Below, piece after piece: positions 22,775 to 31,439 of a stretch of DNA of 64,000 bases; positions within the stretch are counted from its first letter, which is position 1, and every line of letters starts with the position of its first letter. Location of the stretch: contig NC_059073.1 in assembly GCF_020497125.1 (NCBI RefSeq), forward strand, positions 9,755,225 through 9,819,224, given 5' to 3'. Made by a program: the position numbers and the translations under genes. This DNA is from Mauremys mutica. Taxonomy: Eukaryota; Chordata; Testudines; Geoemydidae. The notes beneath the pieces were generated by a model. It was not told where the DNA came from. It worked only from the letters and a program-made list of their open reading frames with translations, and searched no databases.

Positions 22775-23275
22775 TCAAAGAAATTTAGGGCTGGAAGGGA
22801 CCTTCAGAAGTCAGCAAGTCCAGCCCCCTGTGGTGTGACAGGACCACGTAACCCTAGACCATCCGTGAGAGGCTTGTCCAATTTGTTTTTAAAGGCTTCC
22901 CATGATGGCAACCCACCTTCAGATTTACTACCAATTCCTCCCTGTTGGTCAGAATCAAGCCTAAAATGGCCGTCCCCCCAGTTGTCCACTTTCTGGAACA
23001 AAATGTTGTCCCTGATACATTCCAAGAACTCTCTGAAGATTTTGTGTTTTGCCATATTGCTTTCCCAACAGAGGTCTGGGTAGATAAAGACCCACATTAC
23101 TACCAGGTCTTATGTTTTGGATGTTTCTGTTATTTGTTTTAGAAATGCCTCATCTACCTCCTTCTCCTGATTTGGCTGTAGACCCCTACTATGATATCAT
23201 CTGTATTTTTAACCCTTTTATCTTTACCCAGAGACTCTGAGCTGGTCTGCCTCCCACCTCCTTCTGGACCTTGGA
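22775..23275 (-). repeat. CR1-type LINE fragments, minus strand
   Basis: It begins with a CR1 tail-like stretch (GGGCTGGAAGGGACCTTCAG). Further on, the minus strand encodes YPDLCWESNMAKHK and REFLECIRDN, resembling the endonuclease region of CR1 ORF2. The frame is broken. Some of the AATGCCTCATCTACC... region is only tentatively included. Confidence 0.5.
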
Positions 23276-23382
23276 AGGAGTGTATATGTCCTTTGCTTAT
23301 TATACAACCCCTCCTCCCTTTCCCCCCGTCATGGCCACCCTTCTTTTCTCATGACTAGATGGGAGGAAGGATTCTCATTGTT

Positions 23383-23422
23383 GTGTCACGGGTCACAGTA
23401 TGGGAAAGGTTGACAACTGTTA
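23383..23422. repeat. hAT right-end fragment
   Basis: CACGGGTCACAGTATGGGAA followed by AGGTTGACAACTG resembles the hAT end near 48300. Only about 40 bases remain. Confidence 0.35.
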
Positions 23423-23584
23423 GTTTAAAATATCTTGGGTCAAATTTTCCCCCGGTGTAGCTCTATTAATCAAACAGGAAACAGATGTGCCTCCTTGTGG
23501 TCTTCATTATAGTCACATCTCAGTTAGTGTTACCACAACTGTGATTACTAGAAGCAACAAATACATAGTTAAAAAGGGCTGAAG

Positions 23585-23690
23585 AAACACAGAGCTATTA
23601 CGTAGTCCTGCCTTGAGTGAAGAGGACTGGATTAGATGACCTCTCAAGGTCCCTTCCAGTCCCACACTTCTATGAGTCTATGTTCCAGGG
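23585..23690 (+). repeat. CR1/SINE-type tail fragment
   Basis: GGACTGGATTAGATGACCTC, AAGGTCCCTTCCAGTCC and CTTCTATGAGTCTATG resemble the shared tail of CR1 and CR1-partnered SINEs. Confidence 0.5.
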
Positions 23691-23699
23691 CTTGTACAC

Positions 23700-25425
23700 T
23701 CTTGTCTGGCTTTATGACACATGGTTTCTTCAGAAGGCGTGAAGAAGTTTTCAGTGTAGTTTCTCCTTCCCTACACAAGGACTGTGGAGTGATCTCCTCA
23801 TTCCCAAATGAAGGCAGGAGTCTCTATCATACTTTCTACTTTTCATTGTTTCTTTCCCCTAAAGAGTTCTATTTAATACACCAGGACTTTTTGCCCAAAG
23901 CACTGGCCGCAAGGGAAGTGTCATGAGCCATGCAGCTATTCTCCCGCCACCTCATCAATATTAATTAAAGAGGAATTCACTAGTATTGATTAGGAAAATC
24001 ACTCACATTGTCCACATAAGTGACCACAAACCAAAAATCAAAGTGGGCAGCCCTGAGGATCAGAGACACAACACTCATTGCAGTCAAAGACGTTCACATC
24101 GGGGGGTGGGGGGGAATAAATTCCAAGTAGTCACTAAGTATCAAACAAAATATGAAAATCATCAGTTTTGTAGTACCAGGAGAAACCAGGGTTCACACAA
24201 TAATTCTGCCTACTCCAGCCCCTAAATATGAGTAACCTTATCTTGGTAGAAATGTCGCTCGATATCCAGCCTATATTGTCCTATACTAAACTTCGTCTCA
24301 TTACTCCTACTTATATACCCCTCGTAGTAGCCTAAAAATTCCTCTCCCTCCTTGGGTTCTGTGACAGGACGGTGTATCCCCTTTAAGTAGCAATGAGACC
24401 CGAGGCCAGCTAATCCCTGTTCCACCACATGGTTCCTTTAAGGAAAGAAGTGCTCAAAAGAGCAGCAGACAAGCTGGGAATGAGGGCCAGGTGTTAATCC
24501 TACCTCCTGAACATGATAAAACCCACCAGTTAGATGACTGCCAGGAGAAGTGAGAAGGGCAGACAGCCTGGAGAGGAGAATGGCAGGGGAAAGCTTACCT
24601 GCCCCACAGCACAGCCCCAAGGCGGGCTGTAGGGCCCCTGAACCAAGGAGAAGAATGGAGTTTCCATGTAGCAGATACTGGTGGGCTGAAGAAGCCTGCT
24701 TGAACCACTGTGCAGCTCTATGAAAGAGGGTGGTGGAATTCCTTAACCAACGGAAAGGCGTTTGTGGTTCCAGGATCTGAAGGGAACTGAGGGCAAAATA
24801 CCTGCAGGGCTATCCTGTGCCACAAGGGGGTGCACTCTGTGACAGCATCCTGCCAAGGTACTGACCCAGCAGGGGTTGCCTTGTGGTGTAATATCTGAAA
24901 TGCCAATTAACTCACAAATAGTCACACCTGCTGTACAGTGCTACATGTTGAACTTCATTCTCCAAGAGGGAGATTAGTGGATCTTTAGTGTCTCATATTC
25001 AGGGCTCTCCTAGGGCAGGTTTATCTTCAAAGTGTCATCTCTAGGTTTGTGGCATCTCAATAGTATCAATGGAACATTTTTGCCTAATTTCAAACCCACC
25101 CAGACAACATGGATTCAAAAGTTCCACTCAATCTTCAAATTCACGTTCTCTTCTCATAATCAGTGTTCCCTTCAAGTTCATCATCCCCTGATTGGTTAAA
25201 AGTAACTATCAATATTTATCATATTAATTATTGCCATATTGATCAAACTGAGGAATTAGATGCATCTGATCTTGCTTTGTTGCCATATACAACTCAAGTT
25301 TACGGTAGTTTTGTTCAATTTGTGGCTCCTCTGACATTGTCCAAAATATCTGTTATTTGTGGAGTCCCAGCCATAATTCTTGTTTATAATGGTCTTCTTC
25401 ACCTGCCTCCCTATCCTTGTATCCA
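23700..25425. other. No recognised feature
   Basis: No repeat family, conserved protein motif or RNA structure is seen. Frames are short and scattered. Confidence 0.45.
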
Positions 25426-25428
25426 TTC

Positions 25429-26140
25429 TGTGATGGAGTGTACAAACCCCATCCTGGACCACACTGCGTTAGTGAACTATTGTGGGCTCATTTGGCCCCA
25501 CCTCACCACACCTCTGAGAGATGTTAGACCTGTAGGGGGAACTTAAAAAGGAAAAACCCAGCAGAGTTGGTGGCAGACTAGAGAGGAGAGCAGAACCCCA
25601 GTCCTCTACTCCTGGAGAGGGGAGCTCCCTGGACAACCACTGCCTGATGGCACCTCCCTGGAGGAGGGCTTGATACTGACCCACCTTTGATGAGACTATT
25701 TTTCTTTTAAGCTGTGAGTCTTGTTGGGGACATAGCTTAAAAGGAGCCTTCAGCCTCGTGAAGGAAGAGACCCTTCAGCTAGCTGTGGGATAAGCCATTT
25801 GTGTTCATTTCTTTTTCTGTTCGTTGACAACCCTGGAAGGTGCGGACTGTCTGGGGCTCAGCTGGAGAACTGAGCCTTTTACGACTGGACTGGCATGATG
25901 GAACACCCGGACTTTGCAGAGCCAAGGCCTAGGTGAGTGCAGAGCCATGGAGGGAGTCCTGGGAAAGAACATGGTGACTCTTCATTCTTGGAAAACAAAG
26001 TTTCTATATTAATAAACACAAAGCAAACCAGCAAAACCTGCAACCTCACTCATCTGATTCAGTTATTGTTCCAGTTTGTGAAACCTCAGTAGGAGCAAAA
26101 GGAGAACTCCTTTTGCACGGGGTCAAATCTACCCACCACA
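25429..26140 (+). mobile_element. Possible solo LTR
   Basis: It starts TGTGATGGAGTG, like the LTR at 12736. It has AATAAA at 26011-26016 and a CA-ending edge near 26140 (CCCACCACA) about 125 bases on. No clear TATA box or target duplication, so the boundaries are tentative. Confidence 0.4.
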
Positions 26141-26997
26141 ACATAGATTCAGAACTCCAACTCAAACCAAGAGGTGCCCGAGTTGATGTTACACCAAAGA
26201 GACAATGTTAGCATAGAGTAGAGAGAGGCAGAGAAAAAAATTCTGCTTTGAAAAATGGAGCAAAGGAACAGGGCAGTGTGAAGCCCAGAAACAGAAAGAT
26301 TTTGATAAAAGGAGCAGGAAGGGAGATCCAAGTTCCAAGGGGGAAAAAGTGACACCACTGAGCTAAGTTACAGTAAGGGGGAGGAGCCCAAGTTTCTTAT
26401 CATCTGTGCAGTCAAATAAGCATTATTTTTTCTGCACAATATGTTGTGTCTCCACTTTCAGCCCACTGCAGCCTGCTCTAGATTTCCCATTCCCCTTCAA
26501 CCTCTCCCACCACATGTTCAACTGTATTCCAGTCTCTCGGTTCTGGCTTTTCATGACTGCAATGGAGAGGGACCCTAATGATTTTTTTTCCAATCTAACC
26601 TCTCTGAGGGCTGGTCCACACTAGCACTTTAAATCGAATTTAGCAGCGTTAAATCGAATTAAGCGTGCACCCGTCCACACCAGGAAGCCATTTAATTCGA
26701 CATAGAGGGCTCTTTAGTTCGACTTCGGTACTCCACCTCGACAAGGGGAGTAGCGCTAAATTCGACATGGCTATGTCGAATTAGGCTAGGTGTGGATGCG
26801 AATCGATCTTAGTAGCTCCGGGAGTTATCCCAGAGTGCAACACTCTGCTGACGCTCTGGACGCCAGTCTGAGCTTGGATGCTCTGACCAGCCACACAGTC
26901 AATGCCCCTGGAAAATTTGAATTCCTTTTCCTGTCTGGACAGTTTGAATCCCATGTCCTGGTTGCTCATCGGGGCGAGCTCAGCAGCACCGGCAACG

Positions 26998-27366
26998 ATG
27001 CAGAGTTCTCCACCAGAGGAGTCCAGGCAATCTCACACTACAAAGAGGTCCCCAGCATGGACTGACCGGGAAGTCTCGGATCTGATTGCTGTGTGGGGCG
27101 ATGAGTCTGTGCTTTCGGAGCTGCGCTCCAGCAAACGGAATGCAAAGACCTTCGAGAAGGTCTCCAAAGCCATGAGAGACAGAGGATACAGCCGGGATAC
27201 AACGCAGTGCCGCGTGAAAGTCAAGGAGCTGAGAGAAGGCTACCAGAAACTCAGAGCGGCAAACGGACGCTCCGGAGCCCAGCCCCAGACATGCCGCTTC
27301 TACAAGGCACTGCATGCCATTCTCGGTGGGTCTGCCACCACTGCCCCACCAGTGACCGTGGACTGA
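26998..27366 (+). CDS. Myb/SANT-like DNA-binding protein of the Harbinger element (truncated by stop)
   Basis: The 122-residue product is the accessory Myb-like protein of the transposon, expected to bind transposon DNA and bring in the transposase. A Myb/SANT-like (trihelix-type) domain runs from about residue 19 to 110, with tryptophans in AWTDREV and IAVWGDESV, then TFEKVSKAMRDRGY, QCRVKVKELREGYQ and CRFYKALHAILGG. The ATG at 26998 has A at -3. An ATG at 26902 would add 32 residues but has T at -3 and no recognisable sequence. The frame ends at TGA 27364-27366, immediately followed by TAG. Coding-like sequence continues in the same frame to about 27562, so the original protein was longer and the acidic and C-terminal parts are lost from this product. 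The domain call is firm; the loss of the remainder is inferred. Confidence 0.85.
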   Translation: MQSSPPEESRQSHTTKRSPAWTDREVSDLIAVWGDESVLSELRSSKRNAKTFEKVSKAMRDRGYSRDTTQCRVKVKELREGYQKLRAANGRSGAQPQTCRFYKALHAILGGSATTAPPVTVD

Positions 27367-27369
27367 TAG

Positions 27370-27562
27370 GATGGGATACTGTCGACGGACTGTTCCTCGG
27401 AGATGTTCGCGTACGGGAAAGTTGAAGAGGACGAGGCAGTCGACAGCGCTTACAACACAGATTTCCCCGACACCCAGGATCTCTTCGTCACCGTCAATGA
27501 GATCCCCTACCAACACTCCCCACCCGTTACCATGGACCCTGAATCAGGAGAAGGATCAAGCG
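27370..27562 (+). pseudogene. In-frame continuation of the Myb-like gene beyond two stop codons
   Basis: After TGA-TAG at 27364-27369 the same reading frame stays open and shows a typical acidic segment: EEDEAVDSAYNTDFPD, then QDLFVTVNEIP and a serine/glycine/glutamate stretch. From memory, Harbinger Myb proteins of turtles carry a very similar acidic region after the SANT domain. At 27562 the sequence reads AGCG followed by GTAACT, a possible splice donor. Read through, the frame ends at 27667-27669, past an AATAAA at 27598-27603. The segment is most simply the disabled middle of the Myb gene. Confidence 0.6.
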
Positions 27563-27586
27563 GTAACTGCTTCAAACATGTTAACA

Positions 27587-27603
27587 TTTATTTTTTAAAT
27601 AAA
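27587..27603. terminator. Convergent polyadenylation signals between Myb-like and BEN-like genes
   Basis: The minus strand has AATAAA at 27592-27587, 24 bases beyond the BEN-like stop. The plus strand has AATAAA at 27598-27603, downstream of the Myb-like gene. The two signals are five bases apart, as expected where two genes run tail to tail. Confidence 0.5.
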
Positions 27604-27615
27604 CTGGGAAAACAA

Positions 27616-28515
27616 CTAGGCGAACACAAGGTCTATGTACAGGTGGATGGAACAGTCATCTTCCTCTGACATCTCCAGGAAGCTCTCCAGGAGGTAATTG
27701 CCAAGCCTCTGCATGAGGTGCCTGGGCAGGGCTTGCTTATTGGGTGCCCCGAGGAAGCACACTTTTCCACGCAACGCTTTCAGCTGGAAGTCGGGGACCA
27801 GCGCCTTCACGAGCATGGCAGCATAGGCCCCAGGGTTGTGTTGGCTTTCCTCCAGCATGCGCGCTCTCTCTCTCCGTGACACTCTCCTCAGTGTGATGTC
27901 GCGCGCAGACTCCTGCATGTAATTAGAGTAATTTGTGTACTATTAGTAATGGTTGTGCTTAACTGTTCCTTTGCATAACAAGAAGCGTCACTGTACAGCC
28001 ACGTGTAGGAGGCTGCAGAGTGGGAGAATACAGGGATCTTTAACAGGGAACGGCCGCGAGGGGCTGCAACAGGGGCACCGATTCTGCTTTCATGTTTGCC
28101 TGCAGCAGGAGGACAGTGCTGTAGATGCAACTTAAAGCTGCAAAAAAAACTGGGCTTACCATGCCTGGCCACTCCACAGATTCTTCTTTCCTGCCCCGCT
28201 TCTCTGGTCTGCAGTGCAATACCACAGGCAATGAAAGCGAACCCAGAGAAATCGAACTTTCCCCGAGTGAGTGCTCATGAGAGAGGTGCTGTGCTTGCTC
28301 TTGTTCACACACACTGAGTAGACTTTGTTTCTTTTTTGACCAAAAATATCTCTCTATGGAATTCACTCACTTTTTCCCGTCACACAGGTGCAACTGTATC
28401 CCTACCTGATCCAGGCGCCTTGTCGATGTTCTGCAGCACCGCAGGAAGGAGGACGGAGCTCCCCTTCACTGCATCTGCGACCGCCGCCCCCCGCCGCAAA
28501 GTCCAATCCCCCCAT
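27616..28515 (-). CDS. Possible third Harbinger gene: spliced protein with a BEN-like domain
   Basis: A three-exon gene model on the minus strand: exon 1 28515-28406, exon 2 28208-28160 (49 bases), exon 3 27912-27616. Introns begin GTAGGG and GTAAGC and end in CTGCAG and ATGCAG. Phases join exactly (two bases left by exon 1 plus one of exon 2; exon 2 ends between codons) to give 151 residues. Exon 2 encodes PEKRGRKEESVEWPGM. Exon 3 encodes a basic start (RRVSRRERARML), then NPGAYAAMLVKALVP, LRGKVCFLG and ALPRHLMQRLGNYLLESF, closely following the BEN-domain pattern of an NP..YA..L...L block, a glycine, and an L......L....F helix. An AATAAA lies 24 bases after the stop. The ATG at 28515 has G at -3 and +4, but the frame is open further upstream, so the first exon is uncertain. 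BEN domains bind DNA and chromatin. The match is by eye only. Confidence 0.45.
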
Positions 28516-28559
28516 CACCCAAAATGACAAGAGGAAGGGGCACCAGGGGCCGTGAAAAA

Positions 28560-29510
28560 TGTTAATGCACCACAGCAGAGTGCTAAACTTACAAAACGCT
28601 CTCAGTACCTTACTTTTGAGAAGTCCTTCCCTTAATGTGCTGTTCAGTATAAAAAGTTTTTATTTTTTGGTAATTTATTTTCCCGTCAGGTTTCTTTGCA
28701 GAATACTTTCCGTGAAGGGGGGAGAATGGTTTGGGAATTGCATAGGACTTTCACCGTTAATAGTGGTACAGATATAGGGGCAAGATCAACAGCTGGTCAC
28801 TCACAGAGTGCAGCCTCTAGTCACCCTGGTCAGTCTGTGGGGTGATTTTCATGTTCTGCTCATAGGCGGAAGGTGCCCTGCGCCAGGTATATTTGCAGGT
28901 GGGTCTCTCCACCAGCCATGCCTGGATCGTGCCCTGTCCCACGCGGGTCTCCCCCAGCCCCGTCAATTCCCTGCCTGGAGCAGGTACCAGCCCCCACCTG
29001 CCACCCCTCCCCCGGCGTGTCGTCTCACACACACCCCGCCGCGCCGCGTCCCTGTCTCACAGTAGAGAGGCTACCCGCAGAAATGCTGTCTGCTGCCCCA
29101 GGGTCATTGAGCATGCCATCCACAAGTGGCAAGGCAGGTTGCCCTCACCCTGCCCTTCTATCGTAGCCCTGAGCCTCTACAATGCATCAAACCATCAGCC
29201 TCCAGCCCGCAACCCCCTACACCTCCTCCCCATTATCACACACCACTCACACCTTCCTACGCCCCCAACCCCCAGCCCAGAGCCTGCACCCAAACTCCAT
29301 CGCAAAGCCTGCACCCCTCACCCATTCCTGCACACGCACCTGTACCAGTCCTCACCACAGAGACCGCTGTACAAGCAGGAGCCTATCAGTCCTATAATCT
29401 AGAAGCGGTCTCTACATCACTGCACACCCAACCCACCACAGTCAGCGTCCCTGTGTCAACCCTTTTACGCGAAGTCAGTAGTCCAGAGAAGGTTGTTGCT
29501 GAACAATGCT
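28560..29510. other. Harbinger interior without assigned gene
   Basis: It lies between the BEN-like first exon and the transposase polyA signal. It includes a 169-codon plus-strand frame (28893-29402), proline/serine/threonine-rich and without recognised motifs, and could hold upstream exons or the promoter of the BEN-like gene. Confidence 0.4.
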
Positions 29511-29518
29511 CTATTAAC

Positions 29519-29524
29519 TTTATT
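29519..29524 (-). terminator. AATAAA polyadenylation signal of the transposase gene
   Basis: A minus-strand AATAAA lies about 125 bases beyond the transposase stop codon. It is the first such signal downstream and sits well before the BEN-like exons, supporting separate transcripts for the two minus-strand genes. Confidence 0.5.
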
Positions 29525-29647
29525 TGTACACGTGTGTTGGAAGGGGGCAAACGGGGTGAACGGGATATGAAACTGTAGAGGAGAGTCAACAGAAACTGGG
29601 TAAAGAAACAGGGGCAGGTTCCGCTTCTCTATACACAAAGTTAATAG

Positions 29648-30931
29648 TCACAGGTTACCCTGCTCGCTGAGGAACCTGGCTTTCAAAGCCTCCCTGATGC
29701 ACACGGCTTCCCGCTGTGCTCTTCTAATCGCACGGGTGTCTGGCTGAGCGTAATCAGCAGCCAGACGATGTGCCTCAAGCTCCCATCCCGCCATAAACGT
29801 CTCCCCCTTGCTCTCACACAGATTGTGGAGCACACAGCAAGCTGCAATGACAATGGGGATATTGTTTTCGCTGAGATCCGAGCGAGTCAGTAAGCTCCTC
29901 CATCTCCCCTTCAGACGTCCGAAAGCACACTCCACCACCATTCTGCACTTGCTCAGCCGGTAGTTGAAGAGTTCCTTGTCAGTGTCCAAGGCGCCTGTAT
30001 AGGGCTTCATGAGCCAGGGCATTAGCGGGTAGGCTGGGTCCCCGAGGATCACTGTAGGCATCTGCACATCCCCAACATTTATTTTGTAGTCTGGGAAGAA
30101 ACTACCTTCCTGCAGGCGTCTAAACAGACCAGAGTTCTTGAACACACACGCGTCATGAACCTTGCCCGGCCACCCGACGTTGATGTTGGTAAACCGTCCC
30201 CTATGGTCCACGAGTGCTTGCAGCACCATGGAAAAGTAGCCCTTGCGGTTTATATACTGGCTGGCCTGGTGGGCCGGTCCCAGGATAGGAATGTGAGTCC
30301 CATCTATAGCCCCACCGCAGTTTGGGAATCCCATTGCGGCGAAGCCAGCTATGACAACCTGTACATTTCCCAGGGTCACCACCTTCGAGAGCAGGAGATC
30401 AACGATTGCGTTGGCTACTTGCATCACAGCAAGCCCCACGGTAGATTTGCCCACGCCGAAGTGGTTCGCTACTGAGCGGTAGCTGTCTGGTGTTGCAAGT
30501 TTCCAGAGGGCTATGGCCACTCGCTTCTGCACAGTCAGGGCTGCTCGCATCCGGGTGTCCTTGCGCGTCAGAGCAGGGGACAGCAAGTCACACAGTTCAA
30601 GGAAAGTGCCCTTATGCATCCTGAAGTTTCGCAGCCACTGTGATTCATCCCAGACCTGCAGCACTATGCGGTCCCACCAGTCCGTGCTTGTTTCCCGGGC
30701 CCTGAATCGACATCCCATAGCATGAACATGACCCATTGCCACCATGATCTCCACGGCGCGGCGTACCGTGCTTTCTGAGAGGTCTGTGCCACTCTGAGAC
30801 TTCATGTCCTCACCACGCTGCCGTTGCCTTCTCGACCGAGTTCTCAGCATCTCACTGTGGAAGAGGTGTTCGATAAGGTGCGAGGAGTTGACAACAGCCA
30901 TAAGTGCAGCGATGATCGCAGCGGGCTCCAT
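29648..30931 (-). CDS. Harbinger (HARBI1-like) DDE transposase
   Basis: This gene encodes a 427-residue DDE-superfamily transposase, which would cut and rejoin transposon ends in the nucleus. Numbering from the chosen ATG, a helix-turn-helix-like stretch (SYRSVANHFGVGKSTVG) covers residues 150-166. The catalytic residues are D210 in GGAIDGTHIP, D260 in WPGKVHDACVF and E334 in VVECAFGRLKGRW; a conserved LGDPAYPL lies at 296-303 and LHNLCE near the C-terminus. Length and motif order match HARBI1-type proteins, and no stop or frameshift is seen. The frame stays open upstream to 30967, but that first codon is GTG. The next ATG, at 30955, has a poor context. The ATG at 30931 sits in GCGACCATGG, a near-ideal Kozak context, and a TATAAG lies about 40 bases upstream. 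Dependence on a Myb-like partner is established for Harbinger elements. Confidence 0.93.
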   Translation of the reverse strand: MEPAAIIAALMAVVNSSHLIEHLFHSEMLRTRSRRQRQRGEDMKSQSGTDLSESTVRRAVEIMVAMGHVHAMGCRFRARETSTDWWDRIVLQVWDESQWLRNFRMHKGTFLELCDLLSPALTRKDTRMRAALTVQKRVAIALWKLATPDSYRSVANHFGVGKSTVGLAVMQVANAIVDLLLSKVVTLGNVQVVIAGFAAMGFPNCGGAIDGTHIPILGPAHQASQYINRKGYFSMVLQALVDHRGRFTNINVGWPGKVHDACVFKNSGLFRRLQEGSFFPDYKINVGDVQMPTVILGDPAYPLMPWLMKPYTGALDTDKELFNYRLSKCRMVVECAFGRLKGRWRSLLTRSDLSENNIPIVIAACCVLHNLCESKGETFMAGWELEAHRLAADYAQPDTRAIRRAQREAVCIREALKARFLSEQGNL

Positions 30932-30966
30932 GGTCGCAGTGGAGTGCTGTGGCATCCGCGCTGTCA

Positions 30967-30972
30967 CTTATA
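30967..30972 (-). promoter_or_regulatory. Candidate TATA box of the transposase gene
   Basis: On the minus strand TATAAG lies about 40 bases upstream of the chosen ATG at 30931. It would place transcription start just before that ATG and leave the GTG and first ATG of the longer frame largely untranslated. Inferred from sequence only. Confidence 0.35.
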
Positions 30973-31439
30973 GCAGGAAAAGTGCGCGAACTGATTTCCC
31001 GCCGGCGGGAGTGACGGTTGAATGATGACAGTTACCCAAAATCACCCTCGACACAGTTTCCCCCCCCCAGCATGCATTGGTGGGAAATCCCAGCATTCCA
31101 ATGGGCAGCGGGGAGTGCGGGAACTGTGGGATAGCTTCCCACAGTGCACCGCTTCAAAAGTCGACGCTTCGCCCGTTACTGTGGACTCACACAGTCGAAT
31201 TACTGTATTTATTGTGGATACACAACTTCGACTACATTAGGTCGATTCCAGAAATTCGAATTAAGATGAATCGAAATAGTCTTGTAATGTAGACGTACCC
31301 TGATTCTATGATCATGCCCCCTAATAAGCTAGATCATTTTAAGTGAGAGGATTGTTTCTCTGGACTTCCTGGCATTGAGACTGGTTCACCACCCAATGAT
31401 GTCAGTACAAAGGCTTTCACTGATCTCATTGGTAAAAAG

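Larger units (their letters stand above)
26608..31300 (-). mobile_element. Harbinger DNA transposon, near-complete, multi-gene
   Basis: The left end reads GGGCTGGTCCACACTA and the inverted right end reads GGGTACGTCTACATTA; 11 of 16 bases match. The trinucleotide TGA lies directly outside both ends (26605-26607 and 31301-31303), fitting the 3-bp target duplication of Harbinger elements, although TTA or TAA is more usual. Both ends are rich in TTCGA/TCGAA motifs. Inside are a Myb/SANT-like gene on the plus strand, a transposase gene on the minus strand and a probable third minus-strand gene between them. The strand given is that of the transposase. The uninterrupted transposase frame suggests a fairly young copy, although the Myb gene carries stops. 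Superfamily assignment rests on the DDE protein and is firm; the exact ends are inferred from the TIR and TSD. Confidence 0.9.

Noticed and set aside
28893..29402. 169-codon plus-strand frame in the Harbinger interior
   Set aside because: Proline/serine/histidine-rich without motifs and with a non-ATG first codon. I could not separate it from chance in C-rich DNA.
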